Origin: Hygrocybe punicea | Lineage: Eukaryota > Basidiomycota > Agaricomycetes > Agaricales > Hygrophoraceae | Assembly (NCBI GenBank): GCA_963556145.1 | Contig: OY744470.1 | Span: 3,286,001-3,350,000, forward strand | Direction of reading: 5' to 3' | Length of the DNA: 64,000 bases | Shown here: one piece after another, positions 34,919-47,338 of the stretch | Position numbering within the stretch: the stretch's first letter is position 1 | Layout: each line of letters begins with the position of its first letter | Program-made: the position numbers and the translations under genes | The notes under the pieces: generated by a model | What the model was told of the DNA's origin: nothing | Databases searched by the model: none | What the model saw: the letters and a program-made list of their open reading frames with translations, nothing else

Positions 34919-35239
34919 TAGTGTTGCCACGACTAAGACTACTAGTCAACTGGCAGTCATAGTCATAGTTGATTTTAGCTGCAACTCAGCTAGTTGCAAC
35001 TATGACTATCTAGTTGACTAAAATTATATCATGTCTGTTCTGGTATTTGTAAGTGATTTAACATACATTTGTTTAATTATAGTTGACTATTCTCAAGTTT
35101 AGTTGACTACAATGACCAGCTAAGCTGCAACTTTAGCTGCAACTATCAACTATGACTACTAAAATTTTGGTGTAAATAGTCTAGTCATAGTTGTGACTAT
35201 GTAGTCGCGACTATGACTAGTCTAGTCGTGGCAACACTA
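34919..35239. mobile_element. hAT-like MITE (321 bp)
   Basis: Terminal inverted repeats TAGTGTTGCCACGACTA. Flanking 8-mers GGAGGTAC (34911-34918) and GGAGGTAG (35240-35247) match at seven of eight. The interior is made of many short CTAGTTGACTA/AGTCATAGTTG-type inverted motifs. Inserted in the spacer of the fold-back element. Confidence 0.88.
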
Positions 35240-37737
35240 GGAGGTAGTTATAGGCTAATTCTATCCCCACATGGTCTTAAATGTGTTACAAAGTTATTGT
35301 GCTCTATGCAATAACATTGAGAAAAGTCAGATCATGGTTACAAATAAGGCAACTCATACCCCTTTGGGCAATCGGCAACCTCCGGCGTGGGGTTGAATCG
35401 TCGCGTACTCCATGATGCGTCCATGAGAACAGCAACAGCAGCAAAATGAAGTAGAAGGTAAGTAGATTTCTTATCTATTACTATGCTAACTAATATTGTT
35501 GTTTTTATGTAGAACTTTCTCACTGCTGCACTGGGAATGGACTGCAACACGCATGCCCACGCCACGTCACCTCAATGCCCAACTGAAGGGCTGAAACGAC
35601 AGATGGCAGGTAATGACGAGGACAAAGGCGACGAGTGCACATACGGCCAGCCAGGGGAAGACGACAGGGATGGAGCCGGCCAGCGAGAGGACGACAGGAT
35701 GACGGAGATGACGATGACAACAATCCAGCGGACGATGAGGACTACGGGGGATGACAATGACAATGACAACGATGACGACGAGGGGAACGATGGGAACGGG
35801 AACGGGAACGCGTGGATGGGGGCAATGGGGATGGGGACAACGGGGACAATGGGGACAATGGGGACAATGAGGACAATGGGGACAACGGGGACAACAGGGA
35901 TGGGAACGATGGGGACGAGGATGGCGGAGATGTAGACGAAGATGACGAGGACGAGGGGAACGCAACAGGTATGTACATCCCACTCTCCTCCCTCTCCCTC
36001 TCCCCCTCTCCCTGCTGCCCTTCCCTGCTGCCTTCCCACATTCCGACTTCTCCCACTCCCACTCCCTTCTCCCACACCCACCTTCCTCCACTCCCACACC
36101 CATTTTCCTCCCACAACCACACCATTCCTCCCACTCCACACCCACCACACCTTCCTCTCACCTGCCTCCTGCCCTTTACTATTTAATTATGTATTTTAAT
36201 AATCATTAAATTTATGTGTCTACTTTAAGTAATGGTGAGGTTATACATATTGATTCCAATAGAGAATTGAGCAATATGAAATAGAAAAGCACAATATTCC
36301 AAGTGGGGTAATTTCTGATTTTGCCAAAGATTGTCATTGGGGATAAGTAGCTCCTATAATGGCTGATAGCTGATAGTAAAAGTAAGATATTGTGCATTGT
36401 CAAAATAATAATTGTGTAATTTTGCTATTCCCTGTGCTTTTAATAATTGCATTCAAATTATATTACATGGTACATTTACTTGAAGTACAGATTGAAACAT
36501 TTTGATTGCTTTATATAGACGGCAGTGTCTGAATAAATATTGGCTTCAGCTGTTGTGAGCCCTGTCAATGTTGTCAACATGCAATACATGCAGACGAAGT
36601 GGGATGTGGCTCAATCCAGCGGACCAATATGGGCCCACATTGCAGCAAGCGGTAGACCCTGGTTAACCCAATCCTGCATTGAGAGCTGGGCTGGGGTCAA
36701 CCCAATTCTGCAGCAAGGGCAGGGCCATGACAACCCAATGCTGGAGCAATAGCTGGACCCTCCTGAACCCAATCCTGCTACATGAGTGGGTCTGGAATCA
36801 ATGCAATGTTACAGGATGGGCTGAACCCCAATCAACCTACCCTAAAGGAAGTGCTGGACCGGTGCAGCTATAGCTGGGCCCCAGTGAACCCAAGCCTGTA
36901 GCAAGAGCTGGTCCAGGGTCAACCTGACACCGCAGGAATTGCTGGACCCAGGTCAACCCAGTGCTACAGCAACAGCTGGACCCGGGTCAACCCAATGCTG
37001 CAGCAAGTGCTGGATCTGGGTCAACCTGACCCTGCAGCAAGTGCTGCAGTGGGGTGAACCCAGTGCTACGGCAATATCTGGACGCCGGTCAACCTAGTGC
37101 TGCAGCAATATCTGGATCCTGGTCAACCCAAGCCCTGCAGCAATTGCTGGACCAGGGTCAACCCAGTGCTTCAGCGATATTTGGATCCGGGTCAACCTGA
37201 CTCCGCAGCAAGTGCTGGATCGTGGTCAACCCAGTGATACAGCAACATCTGGACCTGGGTCAACCCAGTGCTGCATCAATAGCCTGGTCAACCCAGTGCT
37301 GCAGCAATAGCTGGACCCCAGTCACCCTACCCTGCAGCAAGTGGTGGGCCTGGGTCAACCCAGTTATGATGCAACAGCTGGACCCAGGTCAACCCTAGCC
37401 TGCAGCAAGAGCTGGTCGAGGGTCAACCCAGTGCTGCAGCAATAGCTGAAGTCAGGTCAACCCACATTGCTTAAACAGCTGGGCCTGGGTCAACCCAACC
37501 AGCCTGGAATAGCTGCCCCAGGTTAACCTACCCCATGGCAGAGCTAACACCAGGTTGACCCACCCAGCTGCCCTTGAACAGCAACAGCTGTACCTGGGTC
37601 AACCTACCACACCACATTTCTCCAGCAAGAGCTGTCTTTTGGGTTAACCTACTCCCCCAGCAAGCAACTGCGCTATGTGTACCTACCTTTTGCAACTATA
37701 TCTGCGATTGGGTTAACCAAAATGACTGGGTCTACTG

Positions 37738-38158
37738 GTTGAGGGATCTCTTCGCGTGGGCTCTGGGAAATGGTTGCGAGGGGTTGTGAGGGCCAGGGAA
37801 CGAGGCTGGGGGTCCTAACGAATGTGCGCGAGTGGGGTGGGGTTGCCAGGGTTGTGGGGTGACACGAGACGGCGTTTGGGTTCCGGACATGGTGGGAACG
37901 GCTCGTTCGGGGTGTTGGTGGGACGCAGGGTGCACTGGGGTGGTAAATGGGTAGGCCGCGAGCTTGATGAGTGGGCAGGGGCCGCGTAAGTCGACGCAAT
38001 GGGGGTGTGGCGCTGGTCCACCCAAGATGGCGGTGGGGCTTGTTTGAGGCAGCGTGGGGCGGATGGGGGTTCCTCAACATCGAGCATGGGTGCGAGGGAC
38101 ATAACGGGTGTGCGTGGGGCTGGGATGGTGAGAAACGGGGTTGCGATGTTGAGGTGAC
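37738..38158. other. G-rich host sequence, first segment
   Basis: Plus strand rich in GGGT/GGGG. It continues after each nested hAT-type insertion at 38946-39220, 40183-40191 and 44595-44930. Open frames on the C-rich strand are compositional. No gene recognised. Confidence 0.6.
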
Positions 38159-38937
38159 TAAGGGTTGACCCGCGGGTCCGAAACAGCGCAACCGCACCCG
38201 CACCTGCCAAAACCATACCCGGATGGGTAACTGGTGCAAACCGCACCCGTTACTCGACGGGTCACCACAGTGACTACCACAGTGATGTTGTGCACGTCAA
38301 GCACACGTCAATAGATGTGGCCCGTCCATGTCGCGACGTCTGCACGCCTCCATTGAACGCCGTCTACGGAATGGACTGGCCAATGGGCCAGTGCCAACCG
38401 AGAAAGAGTCGTTTAAGTCCGTGTGTGCGGTCGTGCATCATGCTGCGTTGTGTGTGCTTGCGCGTGCGTGCATGCATCGTGCTGCGTTGTGTGTGCATGT
38501 GCGTGTGTCTTCGGGTTATTTGATGAATTCTGGTCAGCGCGAGATGGGTGAGGGGCAGTGGGCACGTACCTGGAGACTGGGTGGTGGGCGCACCACCCAC
38601 CCGGCCATGCTTGTCCTCTGCATGTGTCCTCGCTGGCGTCGTCCGTGCAACCAGCGTCGGTCGCCACACGGCACGATGTTGATGTGTGGTGGTGGTGGTG
38701 GTGGTGGTGGTGATGGTGGTGGCAAGTGACAGCTGTGGTCAAAAAATAAGTAAAAACATAATTATTAAAGAATAAAAGCTTACCTCAGGGTCCTCAAATA
38801 AGGACCCGTGAAAAACCCGCACACCGTGGGTAACAGGTGCAGTTTGCGCTCGGTGTGTGTTTTGGAACACCGTACCTGAACCCGCGCCACCCGTTTAGGA
38901 AACACCATGGGTAAACCTGAACCCGTGTCAATCCTTC
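38159..38937. mobile_element. Non-autonomous hAT-like element (779 bp)
   Basis: Identical 8-bp duplication GAGGTGAC at 38151-38158 and 38938-38945. Imperfect inverted termini TAAGGGTTGACCCG and GAAGGATTGACACG. Subterminal ACCCG-rich repeats resemble those of 6017-7086. Contains a GTGGTG microsatellite near 38690. No transposase. Confidence 0.85.
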
Positions 38938-39220
38938 GAGGTGACATGGCGGGGTTGTTGGGTCACCAAGAAGGGCGGGGCGGTCTCATTTGGGGTAACG
39001 GAGCGCAATGGGGGGCTCTGGCATGTGGAACGTGGGTGCCGGGGGTCGAATGGGTCCATGTTGGGTTGGGGTGCGCGAAAAAATGTGGGTCCGATGGTGG
39101 TGACGTGGCAGGACGTGGGGCACTTAACTTGGACGGCGACGGGGGTTCGTTTGGGCAGAACCGGAACGCTGGGTCATCGAGTGTGAGTGCAGGGGTTTGG
39201 GTGAACGCAGGTGGAGCCTG

Positions 39221-40174
39221 TAGTGTTGCCATAGTTGGGTTCCGAACCTAGCCGAACCTGGTTCAAACCCCGAACTGAACCCTAAGTTCAGTCTAAGTTC
39301 AGCCAAGTGCTGAACCGGACTGCGCGTTCAGTTCCGGGTTTCGAGGCCTGCCAGATTTCCTGAATGGCTCCAAACTGCGTCCAAACCGCGAACGCGGATA
39401 TTTTTAAGGTATTTATTTTATTTATTTTTCGCATTCCTTTACTTACTTTTTCGTGTTAAACGGTATCATGTGACCGTTACAGGTAGCTTTCTTCACCAAC
39501 ACGCAACAACGCAAGGCCAATGAACGCGACACAATGTCGCATTCATGAACACAGGTACGTATTTTACTTTCCTGAACTTTACTAATGTTGCTTGCTACAG
39601 GAAGCTTGACCGCGACTGCAGTGTGACCACACCCACGGCCGCGAGATGACCACCCAACGCCAATGGACATGGGACAGCCGCAACACCACCACCACCACCA
39701 CCAGCGGCGGCAATGGCAATGGCAATGGCAATGGCCAGCAACAGCGGCAGCAGCAGCAGCAGCAACTGCAGCACCGGCAGCAATGGCAATGGCAATGGCA
39801 ATGGCAACAGCAGCAGCAACAGCAATGGCAGCAGCAGCAAACGCCGGCAATGCCAGGCAGGGACCATGGGACAAGACGCCCCATCCCTCCACATCCCTTG
39901 GGGACACCGGAGGGCTCCCCTGCACCCATCTACCTCACAATATGCAGCGCCGTATCTATTGATACGTGCCTGCCATTCGCAAGGAGAACGGAGCTCATGG
40001 GAGCCCACCTTGGTCTGGGTTTCAGACCGTGTCTGAACCCAGACCGAACGTGGCAAGACGGTTCGACGCCATCTGGGTCCAGGTTTGGCCATGCGCCAAA
40101 CCAGACCCGAAGTTCAGTTCGCGGTTCCACCAAAAAGTGTTGGAACCAGACCGAACTGAACTTCGGCAACACTA
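39221..40174. mobile_element. Non-autonomous hAT-like element (954 bp)
   Basis: Termini TAGTGTTGCC inverted at both ends. Identical 8-bp duplication GGAGCCTG at 39213-39220 and 40175-40182. Subterminal GAACC/GGTTC repeats. Interior with GGCAAT and CAG microsatellites (39710-39850) similar in kind to the element at 9668-11067. Confidence 0.93.
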
Positions 40175-40317
40175 GGAGCCTGGTTACACGAAAAAAATGC
40201 AGTGTTGGTATCGATGGGGTTATTAACCGCAGTTTTTTTGGTTAAGCCTTATCTCTTAAGTAAAAGGTTATTAACGCTATGTTTCTAAGGGGTTATTAAG
40301 ACTCCGACCAATACAGG

Positions 40318-43300
40318 TCACCCATCAAAATCATCGCCCGAGCCCTCCAAGTCACCATCATCCGGCATCCTCTGGTCATTGGCTTCCTCATCTGCCAGCA
40401 GCTCCATGAGTTGTGCTTCCTCTGTGTACGCTTTTTGCCTCCATATCCGCCTTATTTGCTCATCAACATCTGTTTCTTTCTGGCCCCCAATAGCAAGTCG
40501 AGGGATTTTGGGAGCCACTTGGAATGCTGGTGACCATACAATACATCCGGTAAGTCGTCATTTTCCTCTTCACTTTGTTCTTGCTTCACGGACCCATTTA
40601 GCCATCTCCTTCCGCCAATCTGCACGACCTTTCACCAACCCTGATGGCTTCACTGGCGCAACTTCATCGTCATTTATCTCACCATCGTCATCCAAGACGT
40701 CTGCATACTGGGGCATGGCAAGAAGCATTGCTACATTAGCCTTGTCGTGGTTCTGCTGCTTCAACCGGTCATCAACAAAACCAGCTTCTTTGTGCAATGT
40801 TTGAATGTCGGCACCAACCTGCCAATGCATGTGAGAATGGGCACAGTGAGTATTTTGTACTATGATGCGGACCTTTGCCATCTTCTCAAGTGTTGGCAGT
40901 CTCATCCAGTTCCGGAGACAGGTTTTCTTGATCTTGAGGTCAGAAAAACTGCGCTCCAATCCAGCCTGGTTCACTGATATACCAAGCAAGAGGATTGCAA
41001 AGTCGGCGAGTTCGGATATGGATGGTGTCGGAAGGAAAGCTCTCCACATGGTGGGGGGTCATCTCCCTAGAATTGGTGAGCACCACTTCACTGATATGAG
41101 ATGGATCACTGATGTGTACTCATGCAAATGTCTCCTTGTTGTTCACCCAATCTTCAAATACCCCTTTGGAACTGAGGTAGCTCAGGAAGGCTTCGGAAAC
41201 CTCCTTCTCCTTCTTTACTTGTCTAGCCTCATACACTTGCTCTTCTTCTTCAGAACGAGGAACTTTCAAAGGTTGAGAATGAACATGGTGGTAAGTCTAT
41301 GTATGGATGTGAGCAACCGGTTATGTATGTACATATGAACGAGAATCACTCTACCTCCAATAGAATTGTATGCAGTGTGAATGGATTGACTGCTGCTTTT
41401 TCCCCAAAGCATGAAGCACCCTCGAAGGGATTAAGCACAAGTGCCAACACAAACATCCATTGATCGAGAGCTTTCCAGCGCTTTGCAATTCTTTTTGTCA
41501 TGCCGTTTGCGACCAAGTGCTTCGAGTGCTTCTGGAAATATAAGAAGATACCTGCAAATGTCAAGAGTGCCTGGTAGTGATGCCGAAGTTCGGTTCAGAA
41601 CCGGTCGGAACCCGGTTTGAACCGCAAACTGAACTGAAAAACCCGGTTCAGTTCAGCCAAATGCTGAACCGAAACCGATGGTTCGGTTTGCAGTTCTGTG
41701 GTTTTGAGCAATTCTGAACCGCGGTTGAACCCGGTTCGAACCGCGAACCGATAGATACGGTTCTTCCCGTCATTTTGATCGACTGATCATCCAAAACGGT
41801 CAAGTATTGAGTGAGTTATGATTAAAACAACTTTTACTCAATATATCTATATATTTGATTTTAAAAATGGCAATAACATTATAAATAAAATAGATAAAAT
41901 TACCAAATTATTTGAGTACATTGCCCACACTAAATGATAATTGGTCCTCTGCTAAGATTAGTTAATTTAACCAATATCTGGTCACTCATTAAACTGACTT
42001 CAATTTGTAACCAATTATGCAGAAATTCCAAGTTGGTCCAATAGGTGAGTGGATATTGATTATATTAATTAATGTTAACAGAGAACCCATTACCTTTTGA
42101 TGAGGGTAATGTACTCAAATAATTTGGTAATCTTACCTATTTTACTTATAATGCTATTTTCATTTTTTAAAATCACAATCTATATATTGGGAGGACATCC
42201 ATAACGATAAAAATATTCTGGGCAATAAACAGGGTGCCAGTCAGGGTTGGAACTGCTTTGCTTATATCAATTTGGGATTGTTGATGGAACCAATAGATGA
42301 CATGCCAGTGATCGGCATGGCCCACTTCAGGAGGTCGGACCTTGAAAATAGTTTTTGTAGTCTATTCAGGGGGTCGACCCCCTCCAATAGATATCACATC
42401 TCTGTATTATATCTATACCCCGTTTAGGGTGGGGAGTTCAAATGTTTTTCTGGGGTCTTTGCGGTGTTGGAATCTCGTCCCAACATGGGGAAACTATATC
42501 CGAATAAAAGATATGTTACGGATGTCCTCCCATTGTAAATAAAAGTTATTTTAATCATAACTCACTCAATACTTGACCATTTTGGATGATCAGGGAATCA
42601 AAATGAAGCTGACAGGTAGGAGAAGCTTTAGATCAAATCGGTTCAGCGTTTCAACCGGGTTTGAACGCGAACCGAACGCTAAAAAATGGTTCGAAGCGGT
42701 TTCGGTTTCGGTTCAGCATTTTTCTGAACTGAACCGGCGGTTTCAGTTCAGGTTTTTCAAAAAAAACTGAAAAAACCGAACCGAACCGAAATTCGGCATC
42801 ACTAGTGCCTGGTCAGGATGCATTGTATCCATTTGATTCATGTTTAGGCCAAGGCATATAGGCTCGAGATTGTCAATGACAGACTTCAAGCGACGCCAAA
42901 ACACCCCATCATCTATGAGCTCACAGTGAGTGACTGCGCTCTTCTCAAGCTTCTGTTTCTTTTGACGATTCTTTTCTGCACCAACTTGGCCTGCAATTAT
43001 ATCTTGTCTTCGTGAAATCACTGCCCGTTGCATGGGATCTTTCAAGGTAAATAAGCGGTCAAACACGATGAAATGGGTATTCCAACGTGTCATGTTGGCA
43101 ACAAGGAATGTAAGAACCTTCCCAGGTGGTGTCAAGATCTCGGCTTGGGTCTCATTGAACACTGATCGCACTAATCTGTGATTGAGGACCCAACCAATCA
43201 GATTGGTCGCTTCTTCTGCAATGTCTGCAGCTTCATTGTTCTCAGTGAAATAGTCTCCAAGGATCAGTTGGAACTACAGGACACCATTAGGTCCGAATCC

Positions 43301-44412
43301 ATGGATGAAGATATGCAAATCGGATTCACCTGATGTGCACAACACGGCGGACCAAATAACCACGGGCATTTCAACACAAGATCCTTCCTTCCTCGCTGAC
43401 TACCACCATCATTATCACAGCAAAAAGCCACGATCTGTACACGGTACAAATCCTCTGCCTTGTCAATCATACGTTCGAATGCTTGACACATGGATGCTCC
43501 ATCTTTGCGATGTGCATTAGCCAAGATTAGATCAACAAGATATGTCTTTGGAGACCAATGGTGAGTTTTTAGTGGTCAATGGTTGAGGATAGTCTTACCT
43601 TTCCATCAACAGATAAGTTTACACCACTAATTGAATTCTTTGATTCGTCCTTCCAGCCATTGGAGGCCATGACCGCATACTTGCCTTGCAGGTCATTCTT
43701 CACCTGGTTCGTGACGTCTATATCAGCACTATCAAGGAGCTGACCAGCGATTTGCCTGCATGAAGGCAAGATGTCGCCTGAAGTGGACCGGAAGAGCATG
43801 AAGAGAAGGATCACTTCAGGATCATCGACCCATCGAAATGGCAGGTTGGCAGAGATGGTTGCACGAAGGAACTGTTTTTGAACAAGCTTCTGCTGCTCCT
43901 CTGTGAATAGGACATTGATTCCTCGGAAGACCTTGAGCTGAGACTGTTTCATCAATGTCTCAACCTTAGTGAGTAGCTGTCTTTTTGGTTTTTCTCATCA
44001 TCACTGCTCTCACTGCCAGAGTCATCCCGCTCACACTTTCCCTTACCCTTTTTCAGCCGTCTTGCTGTTTTTCTAGCATCTGGAGATGCGTTTGGGCATG
44101 GGGTATTGCCTCCCCTGCCCAATATATGGGCAATCATGGAATCCTTGACTCCGAGGACACCACCAACGCCAGATTTGCATGCTTCGGGTGCATGTCAGGA
44201 AGTCCTGGCAAGGCATAATGTAGGTGTTACGTACCTTTGATAACCCATGATTCTGATGACAGCTTCGGTTTTCCTTGGTTGTCAAGTTCCATGACAGCTC
44301 CATCGGGTTGATGCTTCTCAAGGCAACCATGACAGTGTGCACGGACATGAGATCCGTTCTGTTTTTCACCGGCTAGGAAGTGATCCCAGATGGGGCCCTT
44401 TACAGGTGGCAT
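40318..44412 (-). pseudogene. hAT transposase, disrupted by a nested element
   Basis: Cut-and-paste transposase. From 44412: a BED-type zinc finger (PIWDHFLAGEKQNGS, HCHGCLEKH); acidic linker; LPFRWVDDPEVILLFMLFR; YAVMASNGWKDESKNSISG and LSVDGKTYLVDLI (catalytic region); FCCDNDGGSQRGRKDLVLKC; MTRWNTHFIVFDRLF (RW motif); SKHLVANGMTKRIAKRWKAL; then the C-terminal dimerisation domain SELADFAILLLGISVNQAGL ERSFSDLKIKK; ending DLEGSGDDFDG at 40318. A 1,230-bp hAT-like element splits the exon encoding MHPDQALLTFAGIF (41575-42804). A stop lies near 41123 (between ETFA and VHISD) unless it is intronic. The unspliced copy is therefore inactive unless the insert excises. Confidence 0.88.
41575..42804. 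mobile_element. Non-autonomous hAT-like element (1,230 bp) in the hAT transposase exon
   Basis: Inverted termini TAGTGATGCCGAA with GTTCGGTTC-rich subterminal repeats. Exact 8-bp duplication GTGCCTGG at 41567-41574 and 42805-42812. AT-rich interior with a second, inner set of inverted segments (near 41800-41960 and 42080-42190, and near 42550). Confidence 0.94.
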
Positions 44413-44930
44413 TGCAGACTTGTGCAGTGGCTTATCAATTTGATATTATTCATACATATCCTCTGAGTTCAAGTTTCTAAGACTTAATTAACCCTTACGA
44501 TCTCCCTCAGGCGATACTAACCCTTAGTCTTAGAATGTGTTTAACCCTTAAACCTTATTAACCACTAAGCCTTAATGCCAACACTGAAAAAACGGGGGGT
44601 CGAAAAATGGTGATGTGACCTGGGGCTTGTGTGTTCAAAGGGGGTCGCGGCTGGGTTTTTGGGTCAATGGGGGGCGACGTGGGGCCTGTTGGACTGACGA
44701 GAGCGTCGGGGGGTGATGTGCATGTCTGAATGGCCAGGCGTAAACGAAAATTGGGGTTGCACGGCAACCAGGCTGGTGAGGCCAAAAAGAGTCGTCTTGC
44801 GAGAAAATCGTAAGGAGTGGGAACCTGAGAGAAGAAAAAAAGAGAGGCGTGGGTCGAAAATCACCCTCACCACCACATTGGAGTGGTACCGAGGTACCAC
44901 CCCAGGGGCCCACGCAGGACTCAAGAGGAA

Positions 44931-46332
44931 GTCCACTGGATAGGATGGATGGACTGACTACTACATCTGGAAGGCTACTAACTAGGTCAAACCATGGGAA
45001 CCTGATCACGTGACTGACCAGGCACAACTACTACACCAGAGTAAGGAGAGGGCTGGGGGAGGGTTCCTGGCCCAAAACAAGGAGCAGGGATGGGTCGGTA
45101 AGTGGGGGGAAAGAGCAGGAAGGGCTGGGTACTCACCTGTGCCATTGGGCCCACCACAACCCTCCATGCACTTCAGTACTGATAACGATGATGGGGATGT
45201 CATCCTTGACATCCCCAGCAGCGCCGTCGTGGTTTTCGCCATCCCAATTGATCCCGTCATTGAGTTGCACGAGGGTGGTGACAGCGGCAGTTGCAGTGAT
45301 GATATCTCGACAATGATGATGCCATTGATGATGCCTTCACCATGGGCGACCCTCCACATCACCTTCGTCACCTTTGTTGCTATGCGCCCACTCCACTGCT
45401 GCTGGTTTTGAAGTTCGAGGCCATTGGTCGAAAATGTCAGGAGCGCTCCTGTGTGGTTTTGAGGGTGTCCTGGGTGGCAGTCTTGGTTCAAATCATCCTT
45501 GTTGCCCTCATCGTCCTTCTTTCCATTTTTGTTGAGGTGGTGGGGAGTGGGAGTGCAGCGGAATGGGGGATGGTGGTGGTAAAGGCCTAAAAGGCATGTG
45601 ACTGTAAGTTTGCCTTTTACTACCACATGCCTGCCTCCCAACTCACCTCCTGCCACACTCCCACACTCAACCACTTCAACAATGACAGAAATGAGGATGA
45701 GGATGAGGACAGTGATCATTGGCACCAAGCCCACAAAACCAAGTAGGAGCGCCCCCGCCATTTTCAACCAACAGCCTCAAACAGCAGAACTAACGGTGGC
45801 AGACCGGGTGCACAGTAACGAAGAGGATGAAGGTAATGTGGAGGGTTGCCACTGGCGATGGCGTGGTCGATGGTGGCGGCGGCGTTGAGATATCACCACC
45901 ACAACTGCTGGTGCCACCATCCTCGTGCGACTTGACAGCAGCAGCGATCTGGACTGTGAAAACTGTGGAATGGATGATGGGGATGTCTGAGATGACGTCC
46001 CCACTAGCTTTATTGATGGTGGGATGTGGAGAGGGCCATGGGGGGCCCCGAGGGCTTGGTGAGTACCCACCCTCCCTCCTGCTTTTTCCCCATGTACTTA
46101 TCCCTTCCTGCCACTTTTTCGGGGCCAGGAGTCCTCCGGGACTCCTCCCCCATCCATCCCCTTTCCATTTTCCCCATCCACCTCACTTCGAGGCCTTTTT
46201 CCCACCATGCATTACCACCCCCCACTCCATGCAACCTTCCCCACAGACCCCACCCTCCATCATCCGTCCCAGCCCTCACTCACCCTCTAGTGTCCTTTGC
46301 CACCAATTTCAGACCCCATCTGGCGCCCCTGC
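44931..46332. repeat. Repeat family E, copy B (two inverted arms)
   Basis: The left arm (about 45000-45590) matches 4700-5785 and 60951-62046. The right arm (about 45605-46330) is its inverted counterpart. The centre near 45590 has AAAAGGC/GCCTTTT. This is the only copy here with both arms, which shows the family is a fold-back type element. A 253-codon minus-strand frame (45006-45767) is not conserved in the other copies. Confidence 0.7.
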
Positions 46333-47156
46333 TAGTGATGGTACAGTTTGGTTCTGAACCTGGGTTCGAACCTGAACCTACATGAACCAAACCTAAGTTC
46401 AGTTCGAGGTTCAGGGTAATGCCTGAACCGAACCTTAGGTTCAGTTCAAGGTTCAGTCAAGGATGGAATCTTGTGAACCTGGTTCGAACTGGTTCGAACC
46501 TGAACCTAATCTTTCACATATTAGTCTAATTTCTGCTGAGTAGAGACTTAGTTTTGGTCCAACCATTTGCTGACTTGAAATTTCAGCACCATTAATAACA
46601 GAATTCAGATTAGTTAGAGTTTATACAGTTGCAATTAGTGCTTCTGTAACAGGAATAATTGAAAACTTAAATATATTTTAAAATGTAAAGTTGAAATTCA
46701 GCCTAGGATGCCATGTTGTGTGATTCAGTTATACTGATTGCAAGGTCTTTTCTTCCTGTTAAAATACTGCAAAACATTTGCAATGACCATCTGAACACTT
46801 GTCCAGGATATTTCATGCTTACTGTGCTTCAGACACATCTAACACAAGATTCTATTGATTCATTCACAGTGAACATGGACACAGTACATGTAATTGAAGA
46901 GTCAAACCATTAGCACAACAACAATGTAGAGTGGTAGGAAATAAAGGAAAAATTTGGATTGAGAAAATTGATTAGCTTGTATTTTCACAGGTTCAGTTCA
47001 GGTTCAGCCTGGCCTGAACCTGAACTGAACCTATCTGAACCTGAACCAAAGGTTCAGTTCAAGGTTCAGCATATGAGCGGAACCGAACCTCAGGTTCAGT
47101 TCAAGGTTCAGATTTTTTTGGCCTGAACTGAACTGAACCGAACCTGACCATCACTA
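46333..47156. mobile_element. Non-autonomous hAT-like element (824 bp), no target duplication
   Basis: Inverted termini TAGTGATGGT followed by GGTTC/GAACC repeats, related to 9668-11067 and 41575-42804. Flanking 8-mers GCCCCTGC and TTGACATG differ, so ectopic recombination or a flanking deletion is likely. Confidence 0.78.
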
Positions 47157-47338
47157 TTGACATGGGCAAAATCGGGTTACCAATATACGCATATAAAGAT
47201 AAATGGAGCGATGTTCTGTTAAAGTTATCTGTTGTGCCCAACTGTTGCAATGCATGCCATTGGCCACCTTTACTTAGACTTTATAACTGAAATTGGAGGT
47301 AAGAGATTTCATCTGGAGGACTTCGCTTCGATCTCAAA

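Larger units (their letters stand above)
31668..37737. mobile_element. 6.07-kb fold-back element with arms over 2.1 kb
   Basis: The outer ends CAGTAGACCCAGT and ACTGGGTCTACTG are inverted, and inverted identity continues inward to about 34003 and 35603. Each arm has, from outside in, about 1.2 kb of 37-bp GGGTTGACC/GCTGCAGCA units, an AT-rich unique block (about 32950-33330 and 36190-36540), and a strand-biased G/C block with CCCCATTGTCC repeats. The spacer (34004-35602) is not inverted. I find no transposase and no clear target duplication (TGCGACTT versus GTTGAGGG). Confidence 0.85.
40200..44586. mobile_element. hAT transposon with its own transposase (4,387 bp including a nested insertion)
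   Basis: Starts CAGTGTTGG and ends CCAACACTG. Flanking 8-mers AAAAAATG (40192-40199) and AAAAAACG (44587-44594) match at seven of eight. Subterminal TTATTAACC/TTAACCCTTA repeats occur at both ends. The minus strand carries a full-length hAT transposase reading region. Confidence 0.9.

Noticed and set aside
31660..37745. 8-bp target duplication for the 6-kb fold-back element
   Set aside because: Flanks TGCGACTT and GTTGAGGG differ, and no shorter match is convincing.
39646..40245. Gln/Thr-rich 199-codon frame
   Set aside because: A product of CAG and GGCAAT microsatellites inside a hAT-like element.
45006..45767. 253-codon minus-strand frame
   Set aside because: Lies in repeat family E. The other copies do not keep the frame, and no domain is recognisable.
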